Source: a virus
Direction: 5' to 3' (one strand)
Virus record (IMG/VR): IMGVR_UViG_3300030060_000729
Location: 1 to 33,367 of that record
Length of the DNA: 33,367 nucleotides
Shown: in pieces, positions 1 through 10,383 of the stretch
Layout: each line of letters opens with the position of its first letter
Position numbering within the stretch: position 1 is the first letter of the stretch
Notes under the pieces: model-generated
Told to the model about the DNA's origin: nothing
Databases searched by the model: none
What the model saw: only the letters and a program-made list of their open reading frames with translations
Translations under genes and position numbers: made by a program

Positions 1-341
1 GCTATGATTTTACACCTACACTCAAAACATTACCAATAGATGCGGCAATACAAGGTGGTCCTTTGACTGGTGAGCCTAGACAAATACCTAAAGTCGTATT
101 AGATTTGTTCTCAACACTAGCAGTAAGTGTGCAAGGACCAAGTACAACATCAACAAGTAGAGATCTTGTTATAAGAAATACAACGGATAGTGTTACTGGT
201 GGCTTTATGGAAAGGTCGGCTGTGACTGGTAAAGAAGAGTTTAGGTTATTAGGATATAGTCGTGATCCTCGAGTTATAGTATCACAGTCTTTTCCTTTGG
301 ATTTACAGATTAATGGAATGATAGTAGAGGTGGCATTTTGA
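1..341 (+). CDS. Tail tubular protein B, C-terminal fragment (cut by window start)
   Basis: The reading frame enters from base 3 and ends in TGA at 339-341. Its roughly 112 residues match the C-terminus of the complete gene at 30943-33228; every substitution between the two copies in this part is synonymous. The protein is the T7 gp12-like nozzle of the short tail. The gene is cut only because the linear window was opened here. An ATG at 63 lies inside the frame and is not a gene start. The stop overlaps the TTG start of the next gene, as it does in the right-hand copy. Confidence 0.93.
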   Translation, partial: YDFTPTLKTLPIDAAIQGGPLTGEPRQIPKVVLDLFSTLAVSVQGPSTTSTSRDLVIRNTTDSVTGGFMERSAVTGKEEFRLLGYSRDPRVIVSQSFPLDLQINGMIVEVAF

Positions 342-480
342 TAGGATTAGCAATAGCATCAGCATTAGTTTCAGCAAAAGGATATAGTGATGCGGCTAGA
401 GCGGCAAAGATGGAAGGTGCATTAACTGCTCGTAATATAAAGACACAAGCCAAAATAAGAAGGGTACAAGCCTTACAAGA
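1..480. repeat. Left copy of diverged end homology
   Basis: Bases 1-480 align without gaps to 32888-33367, with 14 substitutions (at 2, 117, 119, 174, 206, 270, 314, 332, 345, 368, 398, 400, 402 and 403). The segment holds the end of the tail tubular B gene and the start of the next internal virion gene. The homology shows that the sequence closes on itself, giving a unit of about 32887 bases. The mismatches argue against both an exact assembler overlap and an identical physical terminal repeat. Confidence 0.95.
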
Positions 481-778
481 ACATAATGATATAATGGCAA
501 ATTTACAAACATTCAAATCACAAAATGCCGCAGTAGCAGGAACAACTGGCAGGGATATGGGTTCAGACAGATCATATAAAGCATTACTAGATAAAGCTAA
601 AAAAGATAATCTTACATTAGCAAAGCGATCTAACTATCAAAATCTTGCTGAACAAAGTAAATATTCACAACAAGCAGTCATGGCAGTTACAAAAGCAAAC
701 AATATTTCAAGGGCATATAGATATAAGGCATTTGGTACAATTATAAGTGGTGGATATAAAGCGAGTACAATGGTCTAA
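338..778 (+). CDS. Internal virion protein, T7 gp14-like position
   Basis: This 146-residue protein starts at TTG 338, which overlaps the TGA of tail tubular B; the same arrangement recurs at 33225. The N-terminus is short and hydrophobic, followed by an Ala/Lys/Gln-rich helical body with a glycine-containing C-terminus. Small ejection proteins of the gp14 type have this size and composition and sit directly after tail tube B and before two very large internal proteins, as here. A later ATG at 410 would remove the hydrophobic start. The right-hand partial copy differs at three residues (G/E, V/I, A/G). Function is inferred mainly from gene order. Confidence 0.7.
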   Translation: MIGLAIASALVSAKGYSDAARAAKMEGALTARNIKTQAKIRRVQALQEHNDIMANLQTFKSQNAAVAGTTGRDMGSDRSYKALLDKAKKDNLTLAKRSNYQNLAEQSKYSQQAVMAVTKANNISRAYRYKAFGTIISGGYKASTMV

Positions 779-3700
779 TGGCAGAGTTTATAAAATCAAA
801 ACCAACAACATTTAGAAATAAACCAGTAGGTGTAGTGGCAGTAGATACTGGTGCAGTGCAACTTGGCAATGCAGTTGCAGAGTTTGGTAATTCTATGCAA
901 AAAATCTTTTGGGAAGAAGCAAGAAAAGATGCAATCAAAAAAGATATTAATACTGCCAAAACACTTGCAGTTGCAGAAGATGGTTTAATAAAGTTTGAGA
1001 AAGCCAATTTTACACAAGTAGGTACACCTTATGCTGAAAAAGTTTTGGCACAAAGATATGGTGATGCTATGGGATTATTAGCTAAAGATAGATTTGCAAA
1101 ACTACAATCTGAAAACAGATTTGATAAAGATGCGTTTGATAATGCGGCTAATTTATTTATTGATTCACATATTAAAAGTTTCAAAGATAATAAAATGGAT
1201 CAATACATTCCTGACTTTATTACAAAAGTTACTAATCAAAAGGTTTTATATTCTAATAAAATATTAAATGATACTATTGCAAGAGATGAAAGAGTAGCGG
1301 CACAAAATACATTACTTACTGCAGAAGATGATATTAATTCTTTGTCAGCTTTGGTTTATTCAAAAGCAAACTTTGATCCTGATGAAGGTGAAGATACTGC
1401 AGATATTATTAATTTAAACAATGACATTAAAAATACCGTAACTGATATTGAAACAAAGATTAATGAATTAGTTGCAGGTGGACATATTAAAGCACCTAAA
1501 GCCGCAGACATGAAAGCAAATCTAAGAAGAAGTCAGGCTCTTGGTAGTATAAATAATGTTATTGATAGACTTGGTGAGAATGGAGATGCAATAAAAGCAG
1601 TAGAACAAATATTTAATTCTAAAAGATTGTCACCTGAATTAATTAATTTTGTTGCTCGATCAGCACAAGGAAAGGTTAGACCTGCAGAATTACAAAAAGT
1701 GCATCAATTAAAAGAGGATTTAAATTTAACAAGAACAGATATGGCAGTTCTTGCTCGTGAAATAAGTAATAGATCTGGTGATGCTAGTAAACTTATGAAG
1801 GCAATGGAGTTAGATTATCAAGTTGGTGGAATATATAATTCAGATTCTATTTTAAATAATGATAAAGATACAAGAGAAAAATTAAACCTTAATTTAAATA
1901 ATGAATTTGGACAATCTATTACATCTTCAAGTTTTTTTAAATTAGATGGATCAACATATAGTAAACTTGTCAGTAAGGTAATGAGTCGAAATGTAGTGCC
2001 AAAGTTTGCTCATGACCTTTTTAAAGCAGATAACTTTTTAAATTTATCTATGTTTGAAAATGAAACACCTGCAAGTAAAAAGTTTATGGCATCAAGAGTA
2101 TTAGATCTTTGGAAAAATACTGCATATACAAGTACAGGTGCGCCTAGATTGCAAGGATATGATGATGAATATTTTAAGTTTAGTTTAATAGATGCCGCAA
2201 CTTCAGTAAATGGTAATGACATTGTTTCGGTTTTTGATTATTTTGCTAGACCTAATACAACAAAAAAAGAATTAGATAATTCTGTAATGACATCTTTTGC
2301 CAAGTTTTATCCTGACTCAACTATAACTACAGTCAATAGTGCATTGGAAGCAGTGCTTGATGATTCTGACATACCACGACATTCATGGAGTATTATGAAA
2401 CCATATGCAAATAAACTTATGGTCTTCAAAAATGCAAGATCATCAAGTGGCAATTCAGTTGAGTTTACTAAAGAGAATATGAAAGATGTCTTAGAAGAAA
2501 CATATAAAACTATGTTTATAGAAGATGAAAATGTTTTTGATTTCTATTCTAAAGATACAACAACACAAACAAGATTTACACCAAAACGTAAATATGTTGG
2601 ACCAATTTACGATAAGTTTATAAATCATGTAAATCAATATATATCTGAAACTACATCAGGATATGAAGGTTTAGGAGAAGATGTATTCTTATTACCAGAT
2701 GTAAGAAACTCACAGTTTGGAGATCAAAGATATACTCTTGTTAAGGAAGATGGCACTGTGCTTTTAAATAATGAAGCCACACCAATTACATTTACAACTC
2801 TAGAATTTGACAAACAAAATGCTATTACTGTCAAAGAATTAAAAAAACAATATGAAGATCAGGCATATAAAAAACGATTATTATCTAAAAATGCAAAAAT
2901 ACCACCACCTGATTTATCTTTGTATAATTTAGATTTTGATTCTATACCAGTTGAAAACTTTTTATCTCAACAAAATAATTCATCAGGATATAATTCAACA
3001 TTTAAATCAATTAAGAATTTAGATGCACCAGTAATTATGCCTGAAGAAAGAACAGTAGAAGAGACTTTTAGATCAGAAGATCAAAAACAATTTGAGGCAA
3101 TGACTAAATATGGTACAGGGCAAGATAAAATAGCAATTGAATCAGGACTCAAAGATTTTAGTGAGTATGTTGATGGACTTGGTGAAAACTATTTAGAGAA
3201 AAAAATTGGCAACAAAGGATTTGATAATCCTTCATGGCAACTACTATCTGAATATAGATTTACAAAAGATAGTATTAAAGATGTTGTGCAAGATGTAAAA
3301 AACTTTTTTACACCTGATGTTGCTGTTGAGGTGCAAGATTCTTTAATTGATATTATTAATTATAGTTCTGAAAAAGAAGGTTTTAGAGTTTTGCCATATA
3401 GAGATGTAAATACATTATCTATAGGTAGAGGTTTTAATGTAAGAGATTTAACAGAAAGAGACTTTAGCTTTATGCCAAATGAACTTGCTCAAGAATTAAA
3501 GGTATTACAAACAGATTTAAAAAGTAATGATTATACATTTGATGAACTAATAAAAAAAGAACGAGAGTTTAAAAGAAATCTATCTTCTAAAAATATCAGA
3601 GGACTTTTACAAGAAGCCGCAGATAAAATATATACAGCTAAGATAAAAGATATTTATAATCAATATGAAAAAGAGTTTCCTAATTTTAGTGCATTGAGTA

Positions 3701-3987
3701 GTGAAAGACAAAAGTCATTGATTGATTTTTCCTATCAACTTGGTCATGAGAATGTTAAAGGTAAATTTCCAAAGTTTTATGAATCAATAACAAATGCAAT
3801 AAATTCAAATGATATTGATATAAGAAATTATCATTTTAGACAAGCAGGATTTCATCAAGCATATAATGTAGGACAATATGGTAATACCAAAACTAAAGTC
3901 CATATGCAAACTGGATCAAGAGTTAGAGATAGAGTATCACTATTAGGATATCATGTTCGAGATATTGATTTTATGTTGGAGGATTAA
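778..3987 (+). CDS. Large internal virion protein with C-terminal GH24-like muramidase domain
   Basis: The protein has 1069 residues and its ATG overlaps the previous stop (TAATG). Most of it is a helical, Lys/Asp/Asn-rich body without a motif I recognise, in the position of T7 gp15/gp16 ejection proteins. Residues about 850-1065 look like a T4-type lysozyme. Glu867 and Asp876 are nine residues apart, as in the T4 catalytic pair, and are followed by Ser881-Ile-Gly-Arg-Gly where lysozymes have Thr-x-Gly-x-Gly. A late ALSSERQKSLIDFSYQLG stretch fits the C-terminal helical lobe. The expected role is opening the cell wall during DNA ejection. The Ser, one residue closer to Asp than the usual Thr, leaves catalysis unproven. 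Confidence 0.75.
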   Translation: MAEFIKSKPTTFRNKPVGVVAVDTGAVQLGNAVAEFGNSMQKIFWEEARKDAIKKDINTAKTLAVAEDGLIKFEKANFTQVGTPYAEKVLAQRYGDAMGLLAKDRFAKLQSENRFDKDAFDNAANLFIDSHIKSFKDNKMDQYIPDFITKVTNQKVLYSNKILNDTIARDERVAAQNTLLTAEDDINSLSALVYSKANFDPDEGEDTADIINLNNDIKNTVTDIETKINELVAGGHIKAPKAADMKANLRRSQALGSINNVIDRLGENGDAIKAVEQIFNSKRLSPELINFVARSAQGKVRPAELQKVHQLKEDLNLTRTDMAVLAREISNRSGDASKLMKAMELDYQVGGIYNSDSILNNDKDTREKLNLNLNNEFGQSITSSSFFKLDGSTYSKLVSKVMSRNVVPKFAHDLFKADNFLNLSMFENETPASKKFMASRVLDLWKNTAYTSTGAPRLQGYDDEYFKFSLIDAATSVNGNDIVSVFDYFARPNTTKKELDNSVMTSFAKFYPDSTITTVNSALEAVLDDSDIPRHSWSIMKPYANKLMVFKNARSSSGNSVEFTKENMKDVLEETYKTMFIEDENVFDFYSKDTTTQTRFTPKRKYVGPIYDKFINHVNQYISETTSGYEGLGEDVFLLPDVRNSQFGDQRYTLVKEDGTVLLNNEATPITFTTLEFDKQNAITVKELKKQYEDQAYKKRLLSKNAKIPPPDLSLYNLDFDSIPVENFLSQQNNSSGYNSTFKSIKNLDAPVIMPEERTVEETFRSEDQKQFEAMTKYGTGQDKIAIESGLKDFSEYVDGLGENYLEKKIGNKGFDNPSWQLLSEYRFTKDSIKDVVQDVKNFFTPDVAVEVQDSLIDIINYSSEKEGFRVLPYRDVNTLSIGRGFNVRDLTERDFSFMPNELAQELKVLQTDLKSNDYTFDELIKKEREFKRNLSSKNIRGLLQEAADKIYTAKIKDIYNQYEKEFPNFSALSSERQKSLIDFSYQLGHENVKGKFPKFYESITNAINSNDIDIRNYHFRQAGFHQAYNVGQYGNTKTKVHMQTGSRVRDRVSLLGYHVRDIDFMLED

Positions 3988-6900
3988 TGGCATATAATCC
4001 TTTTGATATTAAATTTGTTGACTATGAACCACAAGGCGATCAAGATTATACACCTTTACATTTAATATATCCTGATAGTGAGGGTAGAACAGATCCTTCT
4101 TTTTCAGAAGGTTTTGTTGCTAATCTTAAATATCAATGGCTTCCTATTACAAATGCTACACAAGAATATTTTGCATTTGCATCTGATCCATATGATGTAG
4201 AATTTGATTGGAAAAAAACAATTCAAGATAATGATGACTATTTATTTGCTGATGAACTATCAAGAGCAAAAAATTTAGAACATTATAATTATATAAAAAA
4301 TGATTTGTTATCTATGCAACAAAATAGAAAAGTTTTTGAAAGATCAGGCTTAGGTGCAACATTAGTGGCAGGTGTTGTTGATCCATTAAATATAGCTTTT
4401 TTTCACCCAGTTTTTAATACTGGTATCAGAGCCGCTTGGGCGGCTAAGTCAGCTTTGGGTGTGACAAAAGAAGCAGGAAAGATGGGATTTTTATTTGGTA
4501 TGGGTAGTGAAGCACTTCGATCACCATTTGATCCTTTTAATACATATCAAGAATCAGTTACTAATATTGCAGGAAATACTGTATTTGCAGGTTTACTTGG
4601 GGGTGGCTCAAGAGGTATAGCAAATAAGTTTAGTAATATAGTTACAAAACATAAAAATTTAAAAAATCCCAATCCTAAAACAGACGAAGTTTTTGCTACT
4701 GAGGAAGCAATAAATAAATCAAGTACTGATACAAATGTTAAACAACCATTAAGAAGTAGTTTGAGGGAATTACCTATTGATAGATATAATTTTGTAAATT
4801 CTTTTTTGCCATCAAGACGATTACAATTTGGCAAATATGATGGGGTTGAAGCACCTGAAATAGTAAAAGATTTTGATATGCAAATTGAATATAACGGCAG
4901 TGTATCAATGCAAGGTAAGCCTATGCAATCTATTGATATGATGCAACAAAGATATAAAGGTAAAGGGCTTCATGTAGAAGCATACCTTGATAATCTTTAC
5001 ATGGAAGAAATGTATAAAACAAAAGGAACTGGTAGAGTTGCAGGTATAGACTACATTACACCTACACAATTTGTGCAAAAAAAATTAGGAAATAAACTAG
5101 AAACTAAATATTTTAATGATGCTACACAAGATTACTTAAAAGCAATGCCATCTAAAGCTGAGTTTAAAGATGAAATAATTAGACTACAAATTTTGAATGG
5201 TAACCCTGCTTGGAATAAAGCTTACTTTTCTAGTATACCAGAATATAAACGTAAAGGTATGGAACGTATTGCACAGTTTTATAGAGAGTTTGATATTCTT
5301 GCACAAGATCAAGGTGTGTTTCATTCTAAAGAAGGAACAAAAAAAGCTATTGGTAAATTAGATAATAGAATAAATGAATTAGATAAAAAAATACTAAGAG
5401 AAAAAGATAAGATTGCAAAACAAATATTTAGGTTGAGCAAACAAAACTTATTAAAGCAAAAAAAGTTTTATGAAAGTGATTATGCACCTACACGATCTAA
5501 TTATAAATGGGCAATCTATTATGATAAACAAATGTTACTAGAAAATCCTGATAAACAAAATGAATTGGCAGATATATTTGCAAATCATTTCTTAGAAGAA
5601 GGATTTGTTACAAGATTTGTTGCAGGAGATACACCTGATCGAGTGCCAGTTACTAACTTAGCACAAGCACAAAAAGTTGGCAGAGAGTTTGTAGATACAA
5701 TATTAGAGAAAGGTGATGATCCTTATGGCTATAGTACACCTATGGGAGTAGGTAAGGCTAAACATATAATGATGAGAGCCACAAATATACCTGAATGGAA
5801 AGTGTTAGACTTCATTATAAAAGATCCTGCTATTATGTCACAATATGCTAAGATGATGGGTTTTAGAATAGAGTATGCTCGTAAATTTGGAGATGATTCT
5901 ATAGATTATATTCTTGATATGATTGAAGCAGAGATGCAGTCATCAAAGAAATATTCTCAAAAAGCTATAGCTGAAATTAAATCTGATTTTTTGGCAGGAT
6001 ACGAAAAGGTTGCAGGGCAAATAAGTAGAGATCCATCACGATTTGATACAAAATTTGCAAGAATATCAAGAAAACTTGCAGGTATGTCATATCTTACTGG
6101 AGCAGGATTAACTGCCGCTACTGAAACTGTAGCTATGCCTATTATGGAACATGGGTTAGGTAATATTCTTAGAGGTGTATTTCGTGCAGTTGATGGTAAC
6201 TTTGATAAAATAAAAGCAAATGCACAAGATCTTCAACATTCTAGTGAGGGTCTTGAGTTAACACAAAGAGCCGCAGTTGATCGTATTCTTGGTGATTTAG
6301 TTAGACCAGTCAAAGTTGGTAAAATAGAAAAAACTGCAGATGCCTTTGAAGATACTTTTTATAAATTTAATGGTTTATCTCTAATTACTGCTACTGGTAA
6401 GTTGATTGATTCGGCAATACGTATTCCTAAATTTTTCAAACAAATAAAAAACTATGATAGTTTAGATGAGTTTGATATTGAAGATTTAAATAGATATGGA
6501 ATAGATAAACAAACAGCAAAACGTTTATACGAAAATGGTGGGTGGCAATCTACAGACTCAGATATGCCATTACTTAATATACAAGGGTGGGCAGATAAAA
6601 CAAAAGCTGACAGAGATTTAAAAGCTATTATGCAAACATATCTTGTTAATGGTGCAAGGAATACTATCATTCATGCCACTGCATTTGATAGACCAAATAT
6701 AGCAGATGGTTTTGTGTATAAAAAGTGGAAACCATATATGACAAAGATGGGTATAAATCCTGACCCTCGTGCATCTGTAGGTAAATTAGCTGATGGCTCG
6801 TATAGATATCCAATAGCAAGGATTGAATCAGGTGTTATGGCATTTCCATTCCAGTTTTATAATTTTTCATTTGCGGCAAACCAAAGAATACTACGACCTA

Positions 6901-7349
6901 TGTTTGATCCACAGAAAAAGTTTAGGTTGCAAGGTGCAATAGCATTGTTAGGTATGTCATATATAATATTATCTATGAGAAAGCCTGATTGGTGGTTTAA
7001 GGATAAAGATTATCCTGAACTAATGATGCAAATAACTGATAGATCAGGGATATTAGGACTTTATTCTGAACTTGCATATAGAGGCATTGAAGCGGCAGGT
7101 GCATTTGGTTTATATAATCCTGATGATAGTTGGTTGAAGGGTAGATATAATGCAACTGGTTGGGATTCTGCTTTTGGTTTATTGGGAGCAACACCTAATA
7201 TGTATAGAGAATGGGTATTAGGTGCAAATGATTTAATCAACGACAATACTGAAGAAGGATTAAAAACAATATCGTATAATTTTCCATTATTGGGTTTATT
7301 TGGATTAGATGATGATCTACGAGCATTGGGTTCAGGTAGAAATAGATAG
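3987..7349 (+). CDS. Large internal virion (DNA ejection) protein, gp16-like
   Basis: This is a 1120-residue protein whose ATG overlaps the preceding stop (TAATG). It has hydrophobic stretches near residues 123-155 and 984-1000 and long charged helical segments between them. The C-terminal part carries aromatic-rich FPFQFYNFSFAANQR and WWFKD segments of the kind I associate with podovirus ejection proteins. Gene order (tail tube B, small internal protein, two giant internal proteins, fibre) matches the T7 plan. In that plan such proteins form the core stack and the trans-envelope channel. I see no transglycosylase motif in it; the wall-degrading activity appears to be in the previous gene. 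Confidence 0.72.
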   Translation: MAYNPFDIKFVDYEPQGDQDYTPLHLIYPDSEGRTDPSFSEGFVANLKYQWLPITNATQEYFAFASDPYDVEFDWKKTIQDNDDYLFADELSRAKNLEHYNYIKNDLLSMQQNRKVFERSGLGATLVAGVVDPLNIAFFHPVFNTGIRAAWAAKSALGVTKEAGKMGFLFGMGSEALRSPFDPFNTYQESVTNIAGNTVFAGLLGGGSRGIANKFSNIVTKHKNLKNPNPKTDEVFATEEAINKSSTDTNVKQPLRSSLRELPIDRYNFVNSFLPSRRLQFGKYDGVEAPEIVKDFDMQIEYNGSVSMQGKPMQSIDMMQQRYKGKGLHVEAYLDNLYMEEMYKTKGTGRVAGIDYITPTQFVQKKLGNKLETKYFNDATQDYLKAMPSKAEFKDEIIRLQILNGNPAWNKAYFSSIPEYKRKGMERIAQFYREFDILAQDQGVFHSKEGTKKAIGKLDNRINELDKKILREKDKIAKQIFRLSKQNLLKQKKFYESDYAPTRSNYKWAIYYDKQMLLENPDKQNELADIFANHFLEEGFVTRFVAGDTPDRVPVTNLAQAQKVGREFVDTILEKGDDPYGYSTPMGVGKAKHIMMRATNIPEWKVLDFIIKDPAIMSQYAKMMGFRIEYARKFGDDSIDYILDMIEAEMQSSKKYSQKAIAEIKSDFLAGYEKVAGQISRDPSRFDTKFARISRKLAGMSYLTGAGLTAATETVAMPIMEHGLGNILRGVFRAVDGNFDKIKANAQDLQHSSEGLELTQRAAVDRILGDLVRPVKVGKIEKTADAFEDTFYKFNGLSLITATGKLIDSAIRIPKFFKQIKNYDSLDEFDIEDLNRYGIDKQTAKRLYENGGWQSTDSDMPLLNIQGWADKTKADRDLKAIMQTYLVNGARNTIIHATAFDRPNIADGFVYKKWKPYMTKMGINPDPRASVGKLADGSYRYPIARIESGVMAFPFQFYNFSFAANQRILRPMFDPQKKFRLQGAIALLGMSYIILSMRKPDWWFKDKDYPELMMQITDRSGILGLYSELAYRGIEAAGAFGLYNPDDSWLKGRYNATGWDSAFGLLGATPNMYREWVLGANDLINDNTEEGLKTISYNFPLLGLFGLDDDLRALGSGRNR

Positions 7350-7382
7350 ACATTAGTAACAAAAAATTGTAAAGGTAAAAGC

Positions 7383-10034
7383 ATGACTATAGCATTAAGT
7401 GCAAATACACCACGAGTGAGTTACACAGTTAATCAGGGTGCGAGTCAAACCTCATTTGCTGTACCATTCGTATTTTTTACTGCATCAACGGATTTGAACG
7501 TTTTTGTAGACAATGTGGCACGGACATTTGATGCCAGTACATCAAACACATCTTTATATACTGTAAGTGGTGGCAGTGGTTCTACTGGAACTGTAACAAC
7601 AACTGTGACTGGTGCAACTGGTGGCAGTACTGTTGTCATTACTAGAGCAGTACCTCTTTCTCGTACTACTGACTTTCCAAGTTCAGGTGCATTTGAGGTA
7701 GCCAAACTAAATACAGAATTAGATACTATTACTGCTATACAGTCTGATTTTGATGATGCGGCTTCACGTGGTATAAGACTACAAGATTCTGATAGTGCAG
7801 TGTCAATGGAGTTGCCATTACTGGCTAGTCGTAAAGGTACAGTTTTAGGATTTAATGCAAGTACTGGTGCGGCAGAAGCAGGACCAACTATTGCAAATGT
7901 AAATTCTTTAGCTGATATAACTGCCAATATTAATACAGTAGCAGGTAATCAAACTAATCTTAACACAGTAGCAGGTATCAGTAGCAACGTAACTACAGTT
8001 GCAGGTATATCAAGTAATGTTACTACAGTAGCAGGTATAGCAAGTAATGTTACTACAGTAGCAGGTAAAGCCTCATTGATTACATCAGACTTTGCCGCAG
8101 ATATGGCACTGATTGATAGTACATTTGTAAGTAAAATTAACCTTGTAACAAGTGATTTTGTTGCAGACATGGCAGTCGTCACCACCGATTTTATATCTGA
8201 TTTAAATGATTTAGCTACAACAACGATTATTCAAGATTTAGATTTATTAGCAACCACAGATTTTATAAATGATCTAAATGCAGTAGAGGGTATCAAAGCC
8301 AATGTAACCACAGTAGCAGGAATTGCTAGTAATGTTACATCTGTGGCAGGTAACTCTAGTAATATTAATTCTGCAGTTAGCAATGCAAGTAACATAAACT
8401 CTGCAGTATCTAATGCCAGTAACATTAACTCTGCAGTTAGTAATGCAACCAACATAAACTCAGTAGTAAGTAATGCTAGTAATATTAATACAGTGGCAGG
8501 TGCAATAACTAACGTCAACAATGTTGGTGGGTCCATTACTAACGTAAATACAGTGGCAACTAACCTATCAGGAGTGAATAGTTTTGCAGATAGATACAGA
8601 GTAGCAAGTTCTGCTCCATCTAGTTCTCTAGATGTTGGTGATCTATACTTTGATACTACAGCAAATGAGTTAAAAGTTTACAAGTCAAGTGGTTGGGCGG
8701 CGGCAGGTTCTACTGTCAATGGTACTTCTGCTAGATTTCATTATGATATCTCAGGCACACCAACAAGTGTAACTGGTAGTGATGCCGCAGGTAATACTTT
8801 AGCTTATGATGCAGGGTTCATTGACGTATATGTCAATGGTGTTCGTATGTCTACTGCAGACGTTACGATTACAAGTGGAGATACAGTTACTTTTACCAGT
8901 GCTTTGGCTGATGGAGATGAAGTAGACATAGTGGCATTTGGTACGTTTGCAGTGGCAAACATTGTGTCTACTGGTGCATTAAATGCTGGATCAATCACAA
9001 GTGGATTTGGCAATATTGATGTAGGCTCAAGTACGATTACGACTACTGGTGCTATTACTGGTGGTTCATTAGTAGCAGACAATATAACAATAGATGGCAC
9101 AGAGATTGACTTATCTAGTGGTGACTTAACACTTGACGTAGCTAACGATATTATCCTTGATGCTGATGGTGGAAATTGGAGATTTAAAGATGCTGGTACA
9201 TCTATATTAGATTTATCTAGGGATAGTAATACATCTATTTCTTTTTTTAGTGCTGTATCTGACATGGATATGGTATTCAAAGGCAATGATGGTGGTTCTG
9301 CTATAACTGCTCTTACACTTGATATGTCTGATGCAGGAACTGCTATATTCAACAATAAATTAACTATAGGTGGAACAGACCCTCAAATAAGAACAGATAC
9401 TTCTGATGGAAGTGACAACAAAGTTTTATATATAGGTGGAGGTGGTAGTGGTTTTGATTGGAACAGAGGTGCCTTTTTATCTTTAGGTGGAAATGAAGCA
9501 GGTGGAGACTTTAATATAATTGCTGGAAATGTATCAACTGGCGATATAATATTTAAAACGACTGCCACAGAACGCATGAAAATTGATGCTAATGGACATA
9601 TAACCAAACCAACTCAACCTGCTTTTTATATAGAAACATCTGCAACACAAACTGATTTTGGACAAAGTTCTACTCATACTCTCGCTTTTGGTACAGAGAG
9701 ATTTGACCAAAATAGTGATGTCGCTTCTAATACTTTTACTGCACCAACTACAGGAAGATATTTTTTACATACAACTCTTAGATTAGAATCAGTAGATACT
9801 GCCGCAACTTATTATTTATGGGGTATAAGTACATCAAATCACGATTATTTATCTATAATTGACCCTAATTTTAGTTCTGATTTAAGTTATATATCTGTTC
9901 AACAAACAGTTCTTGCAGATATGGATGCAGGAGATACTGCTCATGTAATTTTACAACAAGTAGGGGGAGCTCAGCAAACAGACTTACAAGGTGCTGGTGG
10001 TTATTCATACTTTTGTGGAAACTTAGTAGCATAA
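7383..10034 (+). CDS. Tail fibre: T7-type N-terminus, repeat shaft, C1q-like tip
   Basis: The 883-residue protein is preceded by a weak purine-rich ribosome site (aaaggtaaaag). Residues 1-150 resemble the T7 gp17 N-terminal tail-attachment domain (regularly spaced Tyr/Phe/Val, then the DTITAIQSDFDD helix). Next comes a shaft of ten-residue repeats (TTVAGIASNV and NASNINSAVS types) that should trimerise as coil or fibre. A middle module contains FIDVYVNGVRM...DTVTFTSALADGDEVDIVAFG, a common fibre domain. Residues about 745-883 contain DQNSDVASNTFTAPTTGRYF and a final YSYFCGNLVA, typical of a C1q/TNF-like jelly roll that would touch the host receptor. It is the main adsorption candidate. Confidence 0.88.
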   Translation: MTIALSANTPRVSYTVNQGASQTSFAVPFVFFTASTDLNVFVDNVARTFDASTSNTSLYTVSGGSGSTGTVTTTVTGATGGSTVVITRAVPLSRTTDFPSSGAFEVAKLNTELDTITAIQSDFDDAASRGIRLQDSDSAVSMELPLLASRKGTVLGFNASTGAAEAGPTIANVNSLADITANINTVAGNQTNLNTVAGISSNVTTVAGISSNVTTVAGIASNVTTVAGKASLITSDFAADMALIDSTFVSKINLVTSDFVADMAVVTTDFISDLNDLATTTIIQDLDLLATTDFINDLNAVEGIKANVTTVAGIASNVTSVAGNSSNINSAVSNASNINSAVSNASNINSAVSNATNINSVVSNASNINTVAGAITNVNNVGGSITNVNTVATNLSGVNSFADRYRVASSAPSSSLDVGDLYFDTTANELKVYKSSGWAAAGSTVNGTSARFHYDISGTPTSVTGSDAAGNTLAYDAGFIDVYVNGVRMSTADVTITSGDTVTFTSALADGDEVDIVAFGTFAVANIVSTGALNAGSITSGFGNIDVGSSTITTTGAITGGSLVADNITIDGTEIDLSSGDLTLDVANDIILDADGGNWRFKDAGTSILDLSRDSNTSISFFSAVSDMDMVFKGNDGGSAITALTLDMSDAGTAIFNNKLTIGGTDPQIRTDTSDGSDNKVLYIGGGGSGFDWNRGAFLSLGGNEAGGDFNIIAGNVSTGDIIFKTTATERMKIDANGHITKPTQPAFYIETSATQTDFGQSSTHTLAFGTERFDQNSDVASNTFTAPTTGRYFLHTTLRLESVDTAATYYLWGISTSNHDYLSIIDPNFSSDLSYISVQQTVLADMDAGDTAHVILQQVGGAQQTDLQGAGGYSYFCGNLVA
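7935..8070 (+). repeat. 30-base coding repeats in fibre shaft, block 1
   Basis: Four to five imperfect 30-base units begin with acagtagcaggt and encode TVAGxxSNVT-type decapeptides. Copies differ mostly at third codon positions, so the repeat is kept at protein level. Confidence 0.85.
8311..8500 (+). repeat. 30-base coding repeats in fibre shaft, block 2
   Basis: Six imperfect 30-base units encode VAGNSSNINS and NASNINSAVS decapeptides. They extend the shaft after a non-repetitive insert at 8071-8310. Such arrays can change copy number by recombination and so alter fibre length. Confidence 0.82.
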
Positions 10035-10072
10035 GCCAAGAGTGAAACAACTCAATCATAAAGGAGATTAAA

Positions 10073-10372
10073 ATGGCAAATCACACAAAGACAATAACAT
10101 TAACAGATTTACAACAGAAGATTCTTTCTAATGATTTATACAATGATGTATCAGACAATGTAGGTATAGATGCTTGGATTGATGGTGCAATGACTGGCAA
10201 GTTAAACAACTGTTGGAAACGTATGCAACAAGAGTGGACTACAAAGTTAATGAATGACGATAGCTTCACAGATGCAATACCAAGTAATCAAGCAGACTTT
10301 GTTGCACTTGTAACTGCTAGATCAGACTATCAAACTCGTAAACAAAGAGATGATGCAAACAGCATAGGCTAG
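10073..10372 (+). CDS. Small protein between the two fibre genes, unknown function
   Basis: The protein has 99 residues and a good ribosome site (aaaggag) seven bases before ATG. The sequence is soluble and helical, with a centre reading WIDGAMTGKLNNCWKRMQQEW and a C-terminus rich in Gln/Arg/Asp. I recall similar proteins downstream of tail fibres in marine phages, but no function is known to me. Position between two fibre genes would suit a fibre adaptor or assembly chaperone; that is inference from context only. Confidence 0.7.
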   Translation: MANHTKTITLTDLQQKILSNDLYNDVSDNVGIDAWIDGAMTGKLNNCWKRMQQEWTTKLMNDDSFTDAIPSNQADFVALVTARSDYQTRKQRDDANSIG

Positions 10373-10383
10373 GAGGTCTAACA

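Noticed and set aside
1-480. Physical direct terminal repeat
   Set aside because: The two copies differ at 14 positions; packaged terminal repeats of one molecule should be identical.
7445-9607. Long minus-strand frames opposite the fibre gene
   Set aside because: They are Ala/Val/Thr-rich shadows of the repetitive plus-strand coding sequence and lack starts with ribosome sites.
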